The notes under the pieces: model-generated
The model's input: the letters and a program-made list of their open reading frames with translations, nothing else
The model's database searches: none
Told to the model about the DNA's origin: nothing
Program-made: the position numbers and the translations under genes
Part shown: in pieces, positions 24,983 through 33,654 of the stretch
Layout of the letters: each line of letters opens with the position of its first letter
Position numbering within the stretch: the stretch's first letter is position 1
Origin: an uncultured Bacteroides sp.
Lineage (GTDB): Bacteria; Bacteroidota; Bacteroidia; Bacteroidales; Bacteroidaceae
Length of the DNA: 64,000 bases
Direction: 5' to 3'
NCBI GenBank assembly: GCA_900552075.1
Contig: URYL01000006.1
Location: 1-64,000, forward strand

Positions 24983-25579
24983 ATGATTGAATATATCAAA
25001 GGAGAACTTGTAGAGGCCACTCCGGCTTGGGTAGTAATAGATTGTCACGGAATGGGATACGGCATCAATGTGTCATTGAATACATTTTCGGCCGTACAGG
25101 GAAAGAAAGAGGTCAAACTCTATATTTACGAGGCCATCCGGGAAGATGCATACGTGTTGTATGGGTTTGCCACTTGTCAGGAAAGGGAATTGTTCTTGTT
25201 GCTCATCAGTGTGTCGGGTATTGGAGGAAATACAGCACGTATGATTTTGTCGGCACTTTCTCCCTCGGAATTGTGTAATGTCATTGGCAGTGGGAACGAC
25301 AAGTTGCTGAAGACCGTGAAAGGTATCGGATTGAAGACCGCGCAGCGCATCATTGTGGAATTGAAGGATAAGATTGCCGTGACAGGCATCGAGAGTGTCA
25401 CTACTGTGAAGTCAATGGCAGTAGCTGCCAACTCGGAAGTGTATGAGGAAGCCATCGCTGCCTTGACTATGCTGGGCTTTGCTCAGGCCCCTTCGCAGAA
25501 AGTGACGGCTCAGATTCTCAAGGAGGAACCGGAGGCGCCGGTGGAAAAGGTAATCAAGTTAGCTTTGAAACGGCTTTAA
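24983..25579 (+). CDS. ruvA: Holliday junction branch migration protein RuvA
   Basis: The 198-residue protein binds Holliday junctions as a tetramer and loads the RuvB motor. Its N-terminal OB fold starts MIEYIKGELVEATP. Two helix-hairpin-helix motifs follow (LLLISVSGIGGNTARMIL near 75-92; LLKTVKGIGLKTAQRIIVEL near 108-127), and a C-terminal three-helix RuvB-binding domain has AIAALTMLGF. The length is normal. ruvB and ruvC are not in the window. It is followed 73 bp later by lgt. Confidence 0.97.
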   Translation: MIEYIKGELVEATPAWVVIDCHGMGYGINVSLNTFSAVQGKKEVKLYIYEAIREDAYVLYGFATCQERELFLLLISVSGIGGNTARMILSALSPSELCNVIGSGNDKLLKTVKGIGLKTAQRIIVELKDKIAVTGIESVTTVKSMAVAANSEVYEEAIAALTMLGFAQAPSQKVTAQILKEEPEAPVEKVIKLALKRL

Positions 25580-25652
25580 CAGTGGGCTTTGTTTGCACGT
25601 ATTTATTTTTTTTGTTCCTTTGTGGAGTTCTATTAATTAAAGACTGAAAGAA

Positions 25653-26480
25653 ATGACATTTGCGAGCATTGTATGGGATGTGGATCCGGTGTTGGTTCAT
25701 TTGGGATTGCTCGAAATCCGCTGGTACGGTCTGATGTGGGGCTTGGGATTTATCTTGGCCTATGAAATCGGTTCCCGTATGTTGAAGAAAGAAGGCTGTC
25801 CGGATAATTGGGCTGATAAATTGTTTATGTACTGTATTGTCAGCAGTGTAATTGGAGCCCGTCTGGGGCATTGCCTTTTTTATGAATGGGATTATTATGG
25901 GGCGCATCCTATTGAGATTCTGAAAATCTGGAAAGGGGGACTGGCCAGTCATGGGGGGGTCTTTGCCTTGATATTGGCTTTGATTTGGTACTCCAAGACT
26001 GTCACGAAGAAAAGTGTATGGTGGTTGTTCGACCGTCTGATTCCGGCAGTAGCCGTGGTTTGTATATGTATCCGTTTCGGTAATTTGATGAATTCCGAAA
26101 TTTTCGGTTTCCCGACTACCTTGCCGTGGGGATTTGAATTTGTGCGTTCACGTGAATGGCAGGAACTGTATAACCAGAACGGAGTGGCACAGGCTTGTCA
26201 TCCTACCCAGATATATGAGATGCTGTATTGCCTGGTGGCTTTGATTGTTTCCTGGGTGATGTATCACAAGTATCACCTGGAAAAACGTGTGGGGCTGATT
26301 ACCGGTGTATCTTTGCTGATTTTTTTTGGAGCGCGATTTGGGTTGGAGTTTATGAAAAACCCACAGGTGGCTGAAGAGGTGGGCATGACCCTGAACATCG
26401 GACAATGGTTGAGCGTACCTTTGATGCTGTTGGGCATTTATTTGATAGTTACAAGTAAGAAACGGAAAGAAGTGTTTTGA
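25653..26480 (+). CDS. lgt: Prolipoprotein diacylglyceryl transferase
   Basis: The 275-residue inner-membrane enzyme transfers diacylglycerol from phosphatidylglycerol to the lipobox cysteine of prolipoproteins. It has about seven helices, the conserved SHGG segment (LASHGGVFALI), IGARLGHCLFYEWDYY and the Lgt signature RFGNLMNSEIFG with essential Arg, Asn and Glu. Many products in this window (SusD, GldH and a GH32) are lipoproteins that would need it. It ends at a hairpin terminator. Confidence 0.97.
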   Translation: MTFASIVWDVDPVLVHLGLLEIRWYGLMWGLGFILAYEIGSRMLKKEGCPDNWADKLFMYCIVSSVIGARLGHCLFYEWDYYGAHPIEILKIWKGGLASHGGVFALILALIWYSKTVTKKSVWWLFDRLIPAVAVVCICIRFGNLMNSEIFGFPTTLPWGFEFVRSREWQELYNQNGVAQACHPTQIYEMLYCLVALIVSWVMYHKYHLEKRVGLITGVSLLIFFGARFGLEFMKNPQVAEEVGMTLNIGQWLSVPLMLLGIYLIVTSKKRKEVF

Positions 26481-26499
26481 TAATCTCTGATAATAAGTG

Positions 26500-26525
26500 A
26501 CTTCCTCTTTGGAAGTAGATTTTTT
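26500..26525 (+). terminator. Rho-independent terminator after lgt
   Basis: ACTTCC pairs with GGAAGT around TCTTT, followed after AGA by a T run. Confidence 0.65.
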
Positions 26526-26530
26526 GTACG

Positions 26531-26627
26531 AATGTTTCATCTTTGGACAACTATGTTTCATGTAACATAATTGTTCGAGGATGAAACATTTTTTATATAC
26601 CTTTTGGGAGTGGAGGGGGTACATTTG
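26531..26627 (+). promoter_or_regulatory. Operator/promoter block of the susC operon (copy 1)
   Basis: A 60-nt block (26531-26590) starts AATGTTTCATC, has TGTTTCATGTAACA in the middle and ends AGGATGAAACATT. The same pattern, with the same internal spacing, lies before the second sugar-utilisation unit (33509-33567). A -7 box TACATTTG sits at 26620-26627, 30 nt beyond the block. A -33 TTTG at the right distance is absent, as expected for an activator-dependent promoter. The hybrid two-component regulator at the end of the locus is the likely ligand. Confidence 0.7.
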
Positions 26628-26686
26628 CAATGCCATTTTGAAAATGGTGAGATACAATCTTATGTTTAACTTAATCTTATGCGTAA

Positions 26687-29600
26687 ATGAAAAGCAATAA
26701 ACGAGCATTCTTATTTACACTCCTGTTCTCAATGGTGTGTATGGTATTGCAAGCGCAAAGTTTGCAGGTCGAAGGGACTGTGATTTCAAAGTCTGATGGG
26801 GAGCCGATTATTGGAGCCTCTGTACTTGAAAAAGGTACAACAAATGGTACGATTACCGATCTCGATGGAAAATTCTCTTTATCAGTAAAACAAGAATCAG
26901 AAATTGTTATTTCTTATGTGGGTTTTAAAACTCAAACTTTGAAAGCTGCGGCAGTATTGCATGTAAACTTGGTAGAAGATACGGAAATGCTACAGGAAGT
27001 TGTGGTAACAGGTTATACCACCCAGCGTAAGGCCGATTTGACAGGTTCGGTTGCTGTGGTTTCAACAGATGCCATGAAAACAGCTCCGGATTCAGACCCG
27101 ATGAAAGCTTTGCAAGGAAAAGTGGCCGGTATGACGATTACGACCAATGGTTCTCCGAGTGGTACGGCTACTGTACGTATTCGTGGTATCGGTTCTTTCA
27201 ATTCTTCTCAGGATCCGCTTTATGTGATTGATGGTGTGCCTACCAACATGTCTCTGAATTCATTGAATGCCAATGATATTGAGAGTATGCAGGTATTGAA
27301 AGACGCGGCTTCTGCTTCTATCTATGGTTCACGAGCTTCGAATGGTGTGATCATCATTACTACTAAGAAAGGTAAGAAGGCAGACAAGGTGAAAGTCGAT
27401 TTCTCTGCCAATCTGACCGCCCAGTTTTATTCTTCTCAGTCATTGATGGATGTATGTAATTCATCTGAATATGCTACGGCTATGGCGCAAGCAGCATTGA
27501 ATGATGGAAAAGATCCGGTGGCTTATGCCAACAACTATGGTTTGGACTTGAATGCGGCATCAGGAACCCCGATTACGGTATGGAATCCGCAGACAAACCA
27601 ATATGTAAATTATACAGTCAATGGACGGTATGACGGATTCATCAACAGCAAGAAAACGATGCGTTATTCTGATACAGACTGGTTGGATGAAATTTCAAGA
27701 GTTGGTTTCTCTCAGAATTATGACCTTTCTCTTTCGCATGCGAATGACAAGCATTCAACGATGTTCTCTTTGGGATACAAAAAGAACAACGGTATCTTGA
27801 AGTATACGGATTTTGAAAATATTTCAGCCCGTATAAACTCTTCATACAATGTGAATAAGTATATCACTATCGGCGAAAACTTTACAGTGACTTATTCAAG
27901 TCAGGTAGACTGTGCACCGATGGAAAATGCATTGAAGATGGCACCAACCGTACCGGTATATGAAACAGATGGAACAACTTTTGCTGGTCCGGTAGGTGGT
28001 ATGAGCGACCGTCAGAACCCGCTGCGTGAATTGTATCACAATAAAGACAATCATTTGGACTACTGGCGTTTGTTTGGTAACGGATATGTAGACATCAAAC
28101 CTTTCAAAGGTTTTGTATTCCGTTCCAACTTCGGTATCGATACGTATAATTCAATCATTAACTCAATGACACACACTTTCCATTCTGATATTGTCAACAA
28201 TGATATCTCTAAGACGACATTGTCAAATAAGAATGAAGTGAACTGGACATGGTCAAATACCATCAACTACAATTTTAATATTGCGAAGAAACATGACTTC
28301 AATGTGTTGTTGGGATCTGAATTGTCAAAGCAGAGCTCTATTGATTTCTCTGCCTACTCAGAAGGATATGCATTGGAAGATGTAGATTATATGTGGCCGA
28401 ATGCTGCGACAGGCGTCATGAAGAATACAGGTGCGAAAGTAGGTTACCGTTTGGCTTCTTTCTTTGGAAAGATTGACTATAACTTCGATGACTTGGTTTT
28501 GGCTTCATTCACTATTCGTCAAGATGGTTCTTCTCGTTTTGGTAAAGGTCACCGTTGGGGTACTTTCCCAGCAGCTACATTGGGTTTGCGTGTATCTAAA
28601 TGGATTAAAGCAAGCTGGATGGATGATTGGAAAGTGAGATTGTCTTGGGGACAAACAGGTAACCAAGCAATTGATAACAATGCACAGTTTGGTTTGTATG
28701 TCGTGGATTACGGATTGGACCGTGTGACTTCAACTGCATACGACTTGTATCTCCAAGGTTCAGGAACCTTCCCTTCAGGATATCGTGCAACTCAGCTTGC
28801 CAATCCTAATTTGAAATGGGAATCTGCTACACAGTATAACGTGGGTACTGACTTTACTCTCTTGAACGGTAGTTTGTATGGTACCATCGATGGATATGTG
28901 AAGAATGTAGGTGATATGTTGATTTCTCCGGCTTACTTGGGTGCAATTGGTGAAGGTGGTAATTCTTGGTTGAACGGTCCTTCTTTGCGTAACTGGGGTA
29001 TGGAATTCAACGTAGGATACCGTAAGTCACTGGCTTGTGGACTGGGCTTGGATGTCAGTGCCAATATAGACTTCTTCCGTAACAAGGTTACTTATCTGCC
29101 GTCGACTACTACCGGAGCTTATGCCCATACTTCTAAAGAAAATTTGGTTGAATCAGGCATGCCTTATGGTTCTTCAGTAGGATATATCGTAGAAGGTTTG
29201 TTCCAGAACCAGGCTGAAGTGGATGCTTCAGGACAGGCCAATGCCCGTGTAGGTGGTTTGAAATATAAAGATTTGGATGGAAATGGAATCATTACGCAGG
29301 ATGACCAGGATTGGATTTATAATCCGGTTCCCGCTTTCTCTTATGGTTTGAATATTGCGTTGAACTATAAGAATTTTGATTTGACGATGTTCTGGCAGGG
29401 CGTTTGCAATCAGGATGTATATAACAACCAGAAAGCACAAACAGACTTCTGGAGTATTGTGGATGCTGGTTCTAACAAAGGAACCCGTTTGTTGGATGCT
29501 TGGAATACCAACAATACAAGTTCTACTATTCCGGCTTTGACGACCGACAATACAGCAGATGAAGGTAGAGCTTCCAGCTATTATGTAGAAAATGGATCCT

Positions 29601-29809
29601 ATATGAAATTGCGTACATTGCAGTTTGGATACACCGTACCCACTACTTTCTTGTCTAAGTTTAAGATGACTAGTGCTAGAGTTTACGTGTCAGGTCAAAA
29701 CCTGCTGACTATTAAGAGCAAGAGTCTGACTTGTCCGGATCCGGAGAATCCGAACTGGAATTATCCGCTTGCAACTTCTGTATCATTTGGTTTACAAATT
29801 GGTTTCTAA
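26687..29809 (+). CDS. susC: SusC-like TonB-dependent outer membrane transporter
   Basis: This 1040-residue protein has a signal peptide (about 1-24, ending VLQAQ), a carboxypeptidase-regulatory-like beta-sandwich (about 28-105, GTVISKSDGEPIIGASVL), a TonB box/plug domain (TGYTTQRKADLTGSV; YVIDGVPTNMSLNSLNANDI; GSRASNGVIIITTKKGK) and a 22-strand beta-barrel ending in an aromatic residue (SFGLQIGF). Paired with the SusD gene 15 bp downstream, it forms the lid-and-barrel importer for oligosaccharides. The GH32 gene in the same unit and the fructokinase downstream point to a fructan or fructo-oligosaccharide substrate. SusC is the generic family name; the sugar is inferred. Confidence 0.93.
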   Translation: MKSNKRAFLFTLLFSMVCMVLQAQSLQVEGTVISKSDGEPIIGASVLEKGTTNGTITDLDGKFSLSVKQESEIVISYVGFKTQTLKAAAVLHVNLVEDTEMLQEVVVTGYTTQRKADLTGSVAVVSTDAMKTAPDSDPMKALQGKVAGMTITTNGSPSGTATVRIRGIGSFNSSQDPLYVIDGVPTNMSLNSLNANDIESMQVLKDAASASIYGSRASNGVIIITTKKGKKADKVKVDFSANLTAQFYSSQSLMDVCNSSEYATAMAQAALNDGKDPVAYANNYGLDLNAASGTPITVWNPQTNQYVNYTVNGRYDGFINSKKTMRYSDTDWLDEISRVGFSQNYDLSLSHANDKHSTMFSLGYKKNNGILKYTDFENISARINSSYNVNKYITIGENFTVTYSSQVDCAPMENALKMAPTVPVYETDGTTFAGPVGGMSDRQNPLRELYHNKDNHLDYWRLFGNGYVDIKPFKGFVFRSNFGIDTYNSIINSMTHTFHSDIVNNDISKTTLSNKNEVNWTWSNTINYNFNIAKKHDFNVLLGSELSKQSSIDFSAYSEGYALEDVDYMWPNAATGVMKNTGAKVGYRLASFFGKIDYNFDDLVLASFTIRQDGSSRFGKGHRWGTFPAATLGLRVSKWIKASWMDDWKVRLSWGQTGNQAIDNNAQFGLYVVDYGLDRVTSTAYDLYLQGSGTFPSGYRATQLANPNLKWESATQYNVGTDFTLLNGSLYGTIDGYVKNVGDMLISPAYLGAIGEGGNSWLNGPSLRNWGMEFNVGYRKSLACGLGLDVSANIDFFRNKVTYLPSTTTGAYAHTSKENLVESGMPYGSSVGYIVEGLFQNQAEVDASGQANARVGGLKYKDLDGNGIITQDDQDWIYNPVPAFSYGLNIALNYKNFDLTMFWQGVCNQDVYNNQKAQTDFWSIVDAGSNKGTRLLDAWNTNNTSSTIPALTTDNTADEGRASSYYVENGSYMKLRTLQFGYTVPTTFLSKFKMTSARVYVSGQNLLTIKSKSLTCPDPENPNWNYPLATSVSFGLQIGF

Positions 29810-29824
29810 CTTAAAATAAGGAAA

Positions 29825-31564
29825 ATGATGAAAAAATATATATTGCTGGCAGCTTGTGCACTCGGTTTATCATTGAGTAGCTGTGAAGATTTTTTGAATT
29901 ATACTCCGACTGCAGTAGTAGACGAAGACAAGGCCTTCTCTGATCCGGAGAAAATGGTAAATGCGGCTTACGCCATGTTGGGAGACTGTTGGTATACTTA
30001 TCCGTTCAACTTGTTCCCTTATGGCGACGTGAGTTCGGACGACTGTCTGAAAGGTGGTTCAGGAACGACAGATACAGGTTATCATGCCTTTGATATCTGG
30101 ACTACACTGACCCCTACCACTCCGGGTGAGATGGATGAATTGTGGTATCGTTTGTATGTCGCTATTTCCCGTTGCAACCGTGCATTGCTTGCGCTGGAAC
30201 GTAATGGCGATCAGCTGGGCGAAGATGTGAAAACGCAGCGTGTCGCAGAAATGCGTTTCTTGCGTGGACATTTTTATTTTAAACTGCTGACGGTATTCCG
30301 TCAGGTTCCTTGGATTGACGAACAAGTAGTGGAAGATAATTCGTATGAAAAGATCAGCAATACTGCCTTGAATTATGAACAGCTTTTCCAGAAAGTGATT
30401 GATGATTTTAAGGCGGCTTATGACGTGTTGCCGATGAAAGAACCGGGCGAAGACGGTCGGGCGAATAAGGTAGCAGCTGCCGCTTATCTGGCTAAATGCT
30501 ATCTGACTTTGGCTTGGGGAGATGGATATGAAGCTACTACTGGTGAAAATCATATCAATTCTGAATACATGCAGAAGGTGATAGACTATACGGATGATGT
30601 AATATCTTCTGATTATGGCTATTTGGAAGATTATGGAGATATTTTTTTGCCGGCCTACAAGAATAGTAAAGAATCTGTCTTTGCTGTGCAGTGCTCTGAT
30701 TATGAGGATGACAATACCACTTACGGACGTGCCAATTGGTCGAATATGCTGAATGGTTGCTGGCAGATGTGGTCTTGCGGATGGGATTTTCACAAGCCGT
30801 CTCAGAATTTGGTGAATGCCTTCAAGACTAAGAACGGTCTTCCGATGTTTGATGACTATAATAACGAGATTGATTATCCGATTAACGGTCAGCCTACCAG
30901 TCAGAAATGGGATCCGCGTTTGTTCCACACTGTAGGTATGCCGACTTTCCCTTACAAGTATGAAGCTGAATATACGATGACTACTGCCAATTCACGTACG
31001 CCGAATACTTATGGATACTATACTTCTCTGAAAGAAGTCCCTCAACGCTCTGAAGGTGAGACCTACAATGGTTCATGGCAGGCTTTTGCGATGAATGATT
31101 ATGTATTCCGCTATACGGACGTGATGCTGATGCGTGCGGAAGCGCTGATTGAGTTGAACAGATTGAGCGAAGCAGAGGACATTGTGAATGATATCCGTAA
31201 TCGTGCAAAGCAGTCGGTTGCCAAGCATATTAGCTATGCTGCAGACCAGTGTGAAATTGCACTCTATCCGGATAATTATTTTTCGACCAAGGAAATTGCC
31301 CGCAAGTGTCTGCGTTGGGAACGTCGTCTGGAAATGGCCATGGAAAACGGACGGTTCTTTGACTTGCGCCGTTGGGGGATTGCCTCAGAAACACTGAATG
31401 CTTATTTTGAAAGTGAGCAGAATGATGTATATGAGGGTCAGCCTTATGGACAGTATTACAAGGACGCTCATTTCACTCCTGAGAAGAACGAATTCTTCCC
31501 TGTTCCTTACAATCAGATGTTCTACATCCCTGGATTGTACACTCAGAATAAAGGATATGAATAA
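29825..31564 (+). CDS. susD: SusD-like surface glycan-binding lipoprotein
   Basis: The 579-residue lipoprotein has a signal peptide with lipobox LSLSSC (Cys near residue 20) followed by EDF, an acidic stretch typical of surface export in Bacteroidetes. The RagB/SusD fold is shown by paired TPR-like helices (ALNYEQLFQKVIDDFKAAYD), RFLRGHFYFKLLTVF and the C-terminal signature ERRLEMAMENGRFFDLRRWG. It caps the SusC barrel and captures glycan at the cell surface. The substrate is inferred from the GH32 genes. Confidence 0.93.
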   Translation: MMKKYILLAACALGLSLSSCEDFLNYTPTAVVDEDKAFSDPEKMVNAAYAMLGDCWYTYPFNLFPYGDVSSDDCLKGGSGTTDTGYHAFDIWTTLTPTTPGEMDELWYRLYVAISRCNRALLALERNGDQLGEDVKTQRVAEMRFLRGHFYFKLLTVFRQVPWIDEQVVEDNSYEKISNTALNYEQLFQKVIDDFKAAYDVLPMKEPGEDGRANKVAAAAYLAKCYLTLAWGDGYEATTGENHINSEYMQKVIDYTDDVISSDYGYLEDYGDIFLPAYKNSKESVFAVQCSDYEDDNTTYGRANWSNMLNGCWQMWSCGWDFHKPSQNLVNAFKTKNGLPMFDDYNNEIDYPINGQPTSQKWDPRLFHTVGMPTFPYKYEAEYTMTTANSRTPNTYGYYTSLKEVPQRSEGETYNGSWQAFAMNDYVFRYTDVMLMRAEALIELNRLSEAEDIVNDIRNRAKQSVAKHISYAADQCEIALYPDNYFSTKEIARKCLRWERRLEMAMENGRFFDLRRWGIASETLNAYFESEQNDVYEGQPYGQYYKDAHFTPEKNEFFPVPYNQMFYIPGLYTQNKGYE

Positions 31565-31572
31565 ATTTAGAG

Positions 31573-31621
31573 TTGTTCTTCCTCTTCTTCTCCTGGTTAC
31601 AGAAGGGGAAAGGAAGAACAA
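31573..31621 (+). promoter_or_regulatory. Intercistronic hairpin between susD and the GH32 gene
   Basis: TTGTTCTTCC pairs with GGAAGAACAA, and the 29 nt between can extend the stem (TTCTCC with GGGGAA-type pairing). No T run follows, so a simple terminator is unlikely; an mRNA processing or stabilising structure that sets the ratio of SusCD to enzyme is more plausible. Confidence 0.45.
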
Positions 31622-31645
31622 TCTGATTATTAAATAATATAACTT

Positions 31646-33451
31646 ATGAACAAGTATGTATATACGATGAAAGTCGCTTTTCTGGGACTTTTTCTAGGAT
31701 TGTCACCGATGGCGCAGGCTGATGCTGCGTGGACAGTCCGTCATCTGGTTAACAAGCAGAGTATCATCTCTTTGGAGGTGACTGAGAATTACTTGCTCCT
31801 TCCGATTCAGGACGATGCACCTGAAGGTAAGATTGCTGTGGTAAAGGATAACGAGTTGGAAGGTACTTTTATGAATGTCCGTCTGGCTCGTGAAAGAGTA
31901 GATTCATACGTACCCTTTGCTTTGTCGGCTTACAAAGGTCAACATGTCTCTATCGATATTCAGGGCGTTCCTGAGAGTGCACTCTGCTGGAAGGAATTGA
32001 AAACAGCTGAGACCTTTGATATGACAAACAAAGAGAGCTTCCGTCCGGTTTATCATCATACACCGGCATATGGCTGGATGAACGACCCGAACGGTATGTT
32101 TTATAAAGATGGAGTTTATCATTTGTATTTCCAGTACAATCCTTATGGTTCGGTATGGGGTAACATGCACTGGGGACACTCTACCAGTATCGATCTGGCA
32201 CATTGGACATTTGAAGGTTGTGCCATCGTGCCGGATGCATGGGGAGCTATTTTCAGTGGCTCATGTGTGGTAGACCATGAGAATACGGCTGGTTTCGGAA
32301 AGGGAGCTGTGATTGCTTTCTATACTTCTGCCAAGTCTACTTCGTGGGGCGATGTACAGGCCGAGAGTATGGCATATAGTCTGGATAATGGGAAGACTTT
32401 TACCAAATATGAAGGTAACCCGATTGTAACTTCTATAGAGAAAGACTTCCGTGACCCGAAAGTGTTTTGGTACGCACCGGGCAAACACTGGTGTATGATT
32501 CTGGCCGTAGGTCAGCACATGGAAATCTATTCTTCTTCGAACTTGAAGGAATGGAAGAAAGAGAGTGAGTTTGGTGCCATGCAAGGTGCGCATGGTGGTG
32601 TATGGGAATGTCCGGATATGGTAGAGATTCCGGTGGAAGGTACCCGTGAGAAAAAATGGGTGCTGATTTGCAACCTGAACCCGGGTGGTCCGTTCGGTGG
32701 TAGTGCCGCACAGTATTTTATCGGTTCATTTGATGGAAAGAAGTTTGTGAATGAATTCCCGACGCAGACAAAATGGCTGGATTGGGGTAAGGACAATTAT
32801 GCCACTGTCACTTGGAATAATGCGCCTGACGGCCGTTGTGTGGCATTGGGATGGATGAGCAACTGGCAGTATGCCAACAATGTGCCTACCCGCCAGTATC
32901 GCAGTGCCAATACCATTGCACGCGACTTGACGCTTTATCGTGAGGGCGGAGAATTGTATCTGAAAAGCACTCCTTCGCCGGAGATAAAGAAGGCTCGTGG
33001 AGAAAAGGTTTCAGTACCTGCGTTCAAGGTGGCAGGACAATACGAAGTGGCAAGTCTGTTGAAGGACAATGAAGGAGCCTATGAAATTGAAATGGTGATT
33101 CAGAATGCCGGTGCATCAAAGATTGCCTTCAGCCTGTTGAACGACAAGGGTGACAAGGTTTCCATGTACTACGATGTGCCGCGCAAGCAGTTTGTGATGG
33201 ATCGCAGCCAGAGTGGAAAAGTAGACTTTAGCAGTGACTTTCCGGCAGTGACAGTGGCCCCTGTGACCGTAGAAAAAGAGACGACATTGCGTCTGTTTGT
33301 AGACCGTTGCAGCATCGAGGCCTTTGGGGAAGAAGGAAAGTTTGTGATGACAAACCTAGTGTTCCCGTCCGCACCTTATCATAAGATGTTGTTTGAGTCG
33401 GATAAAGACGGTTATAATGTGAAGACCTTGCGGGTATATAAACTGCAGTAA
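31646..33451 (+). CDS. Glycoside hydrolase family 32 (fructan beta-fructosidase type), secreted
   Basis: This 601-residue protein has a signal peptide (about 1-26), an N-terminal all-beta module and the GH32 five-bladed propeller with all three catalytic acids: nucleophile Asp147 in WMNDPNG, Asp270 in FRDPKVFW and acid/base Glu321 in ECPD. The C-terminal beta-sandwich contains FVDRCSIEAFGEEGKFVMTN. It cleaves terminal fructose from fructans, sucrose or raffinose-type sugars. The signal ends in AQADA without a lipobox Cys, so periplasmic or secreted rather than surface-anchored. It is the third gene of the susCD unit. Exo versus endo action cannot be read with certainty. Confidence 0.9.
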   Translation: MNKYVYTMKVAFLGLFLGLSPMAQADAAWTVRHLVNKQSIISLEVTENYLLLPIQDDAPEGKIAVVKDNELEGTFMNVRLARERVDSYVPFALSAYKGQHVSIDIQGVPESALCWKELKTAETFDMTNKESFRPVYHHTPAYGWMNDPNGMFYKDGVYHLYFQYNPYGSVWGNMHWGHSTSIDLAHWTFEGCAIVPDAWGAIFSGSCVVDHENTAGFGKGAVIAFYTSAKSTSWGDVQAESMAYSLDNGKTFTKYEGNPIVTSIEKDFRDPKVFWYAPGKHWCMILAVGQHMEIYSSSNLKEWKKESEFGAMQGAHGGVWECPDMVEIPVEGTREKKWVLICNLNPGGPFGGSAAQYFIGSFDGKKFVNEFPTQTKWLDWGKDNYATVTWNNAPDGRCVALGWMSNWQYANNVPTRQYRSANTIARDLTLYREGGELYLKSTPSPEIKKARGEKVSVPAFKVAGQYEVASLLKDNEGAYEIEMVIQNAGASKIAFSLLNDKGDKVSMYYDVPRKQFVMDRSQSGKVDFSSDFPAVTVAPVTVEKETTLRLFVDRCSIEAFGEEGKFVMTNLVFPSAPYHKMLFESDKDGYNVKTLRVYKLQ

Positions 33452-33454
33452 CGG

Positions 33455-33476
33455 GCTGTTTCCATGTGGAAACAGC
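33455..33476 (+). terminator. Hairpin at the end of the first sugar operon
   Basis: GCTGTTTCC pairs perfectly with GGAAACAGC around ATGT, directly after the GH32 stop codon. The following T tract is broken, so termination may be partial. A fresh promoter block starts 33 nt on. Confidence 0.5.
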
Positions 33477-33508
33477 TTCCGGATGAGGATTTTCTTTTGC
33501 TTGTAAAA

Positions 33509-33603
33509 ATGTTTCATCCTGTTTCAATTTTGTTTCATGCAACAATATTGTCACAGGATGTAACATTCCTTATCTCTCTATATGGGTCGATTGCCTATTT
33601 TTG
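33509..33603 (+). promoter_or_regulatory. Operator/promoter block of the second sugar operon (copy 2)
   Basis: A 59-nt block (33509-33567) reproduces copy 1: AATGTTTCATC, TGTTTCATGCAACA and AGGATGTAACATT at nearly the same spacing. The -7 box TATTTTTG is at 33596-33603, 29 nt beyond the block (30 nt in copy 1). The intervening bases are not conserved, so the matched parts are under selection. Two promoters under one regulator is the simplest reading. Confidence 0.7.
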
Positions 33604-33654
33604 CAGCAAACAAATAAAAACAACTTTCATGCTAACATGCTAAATTAAAATGCT

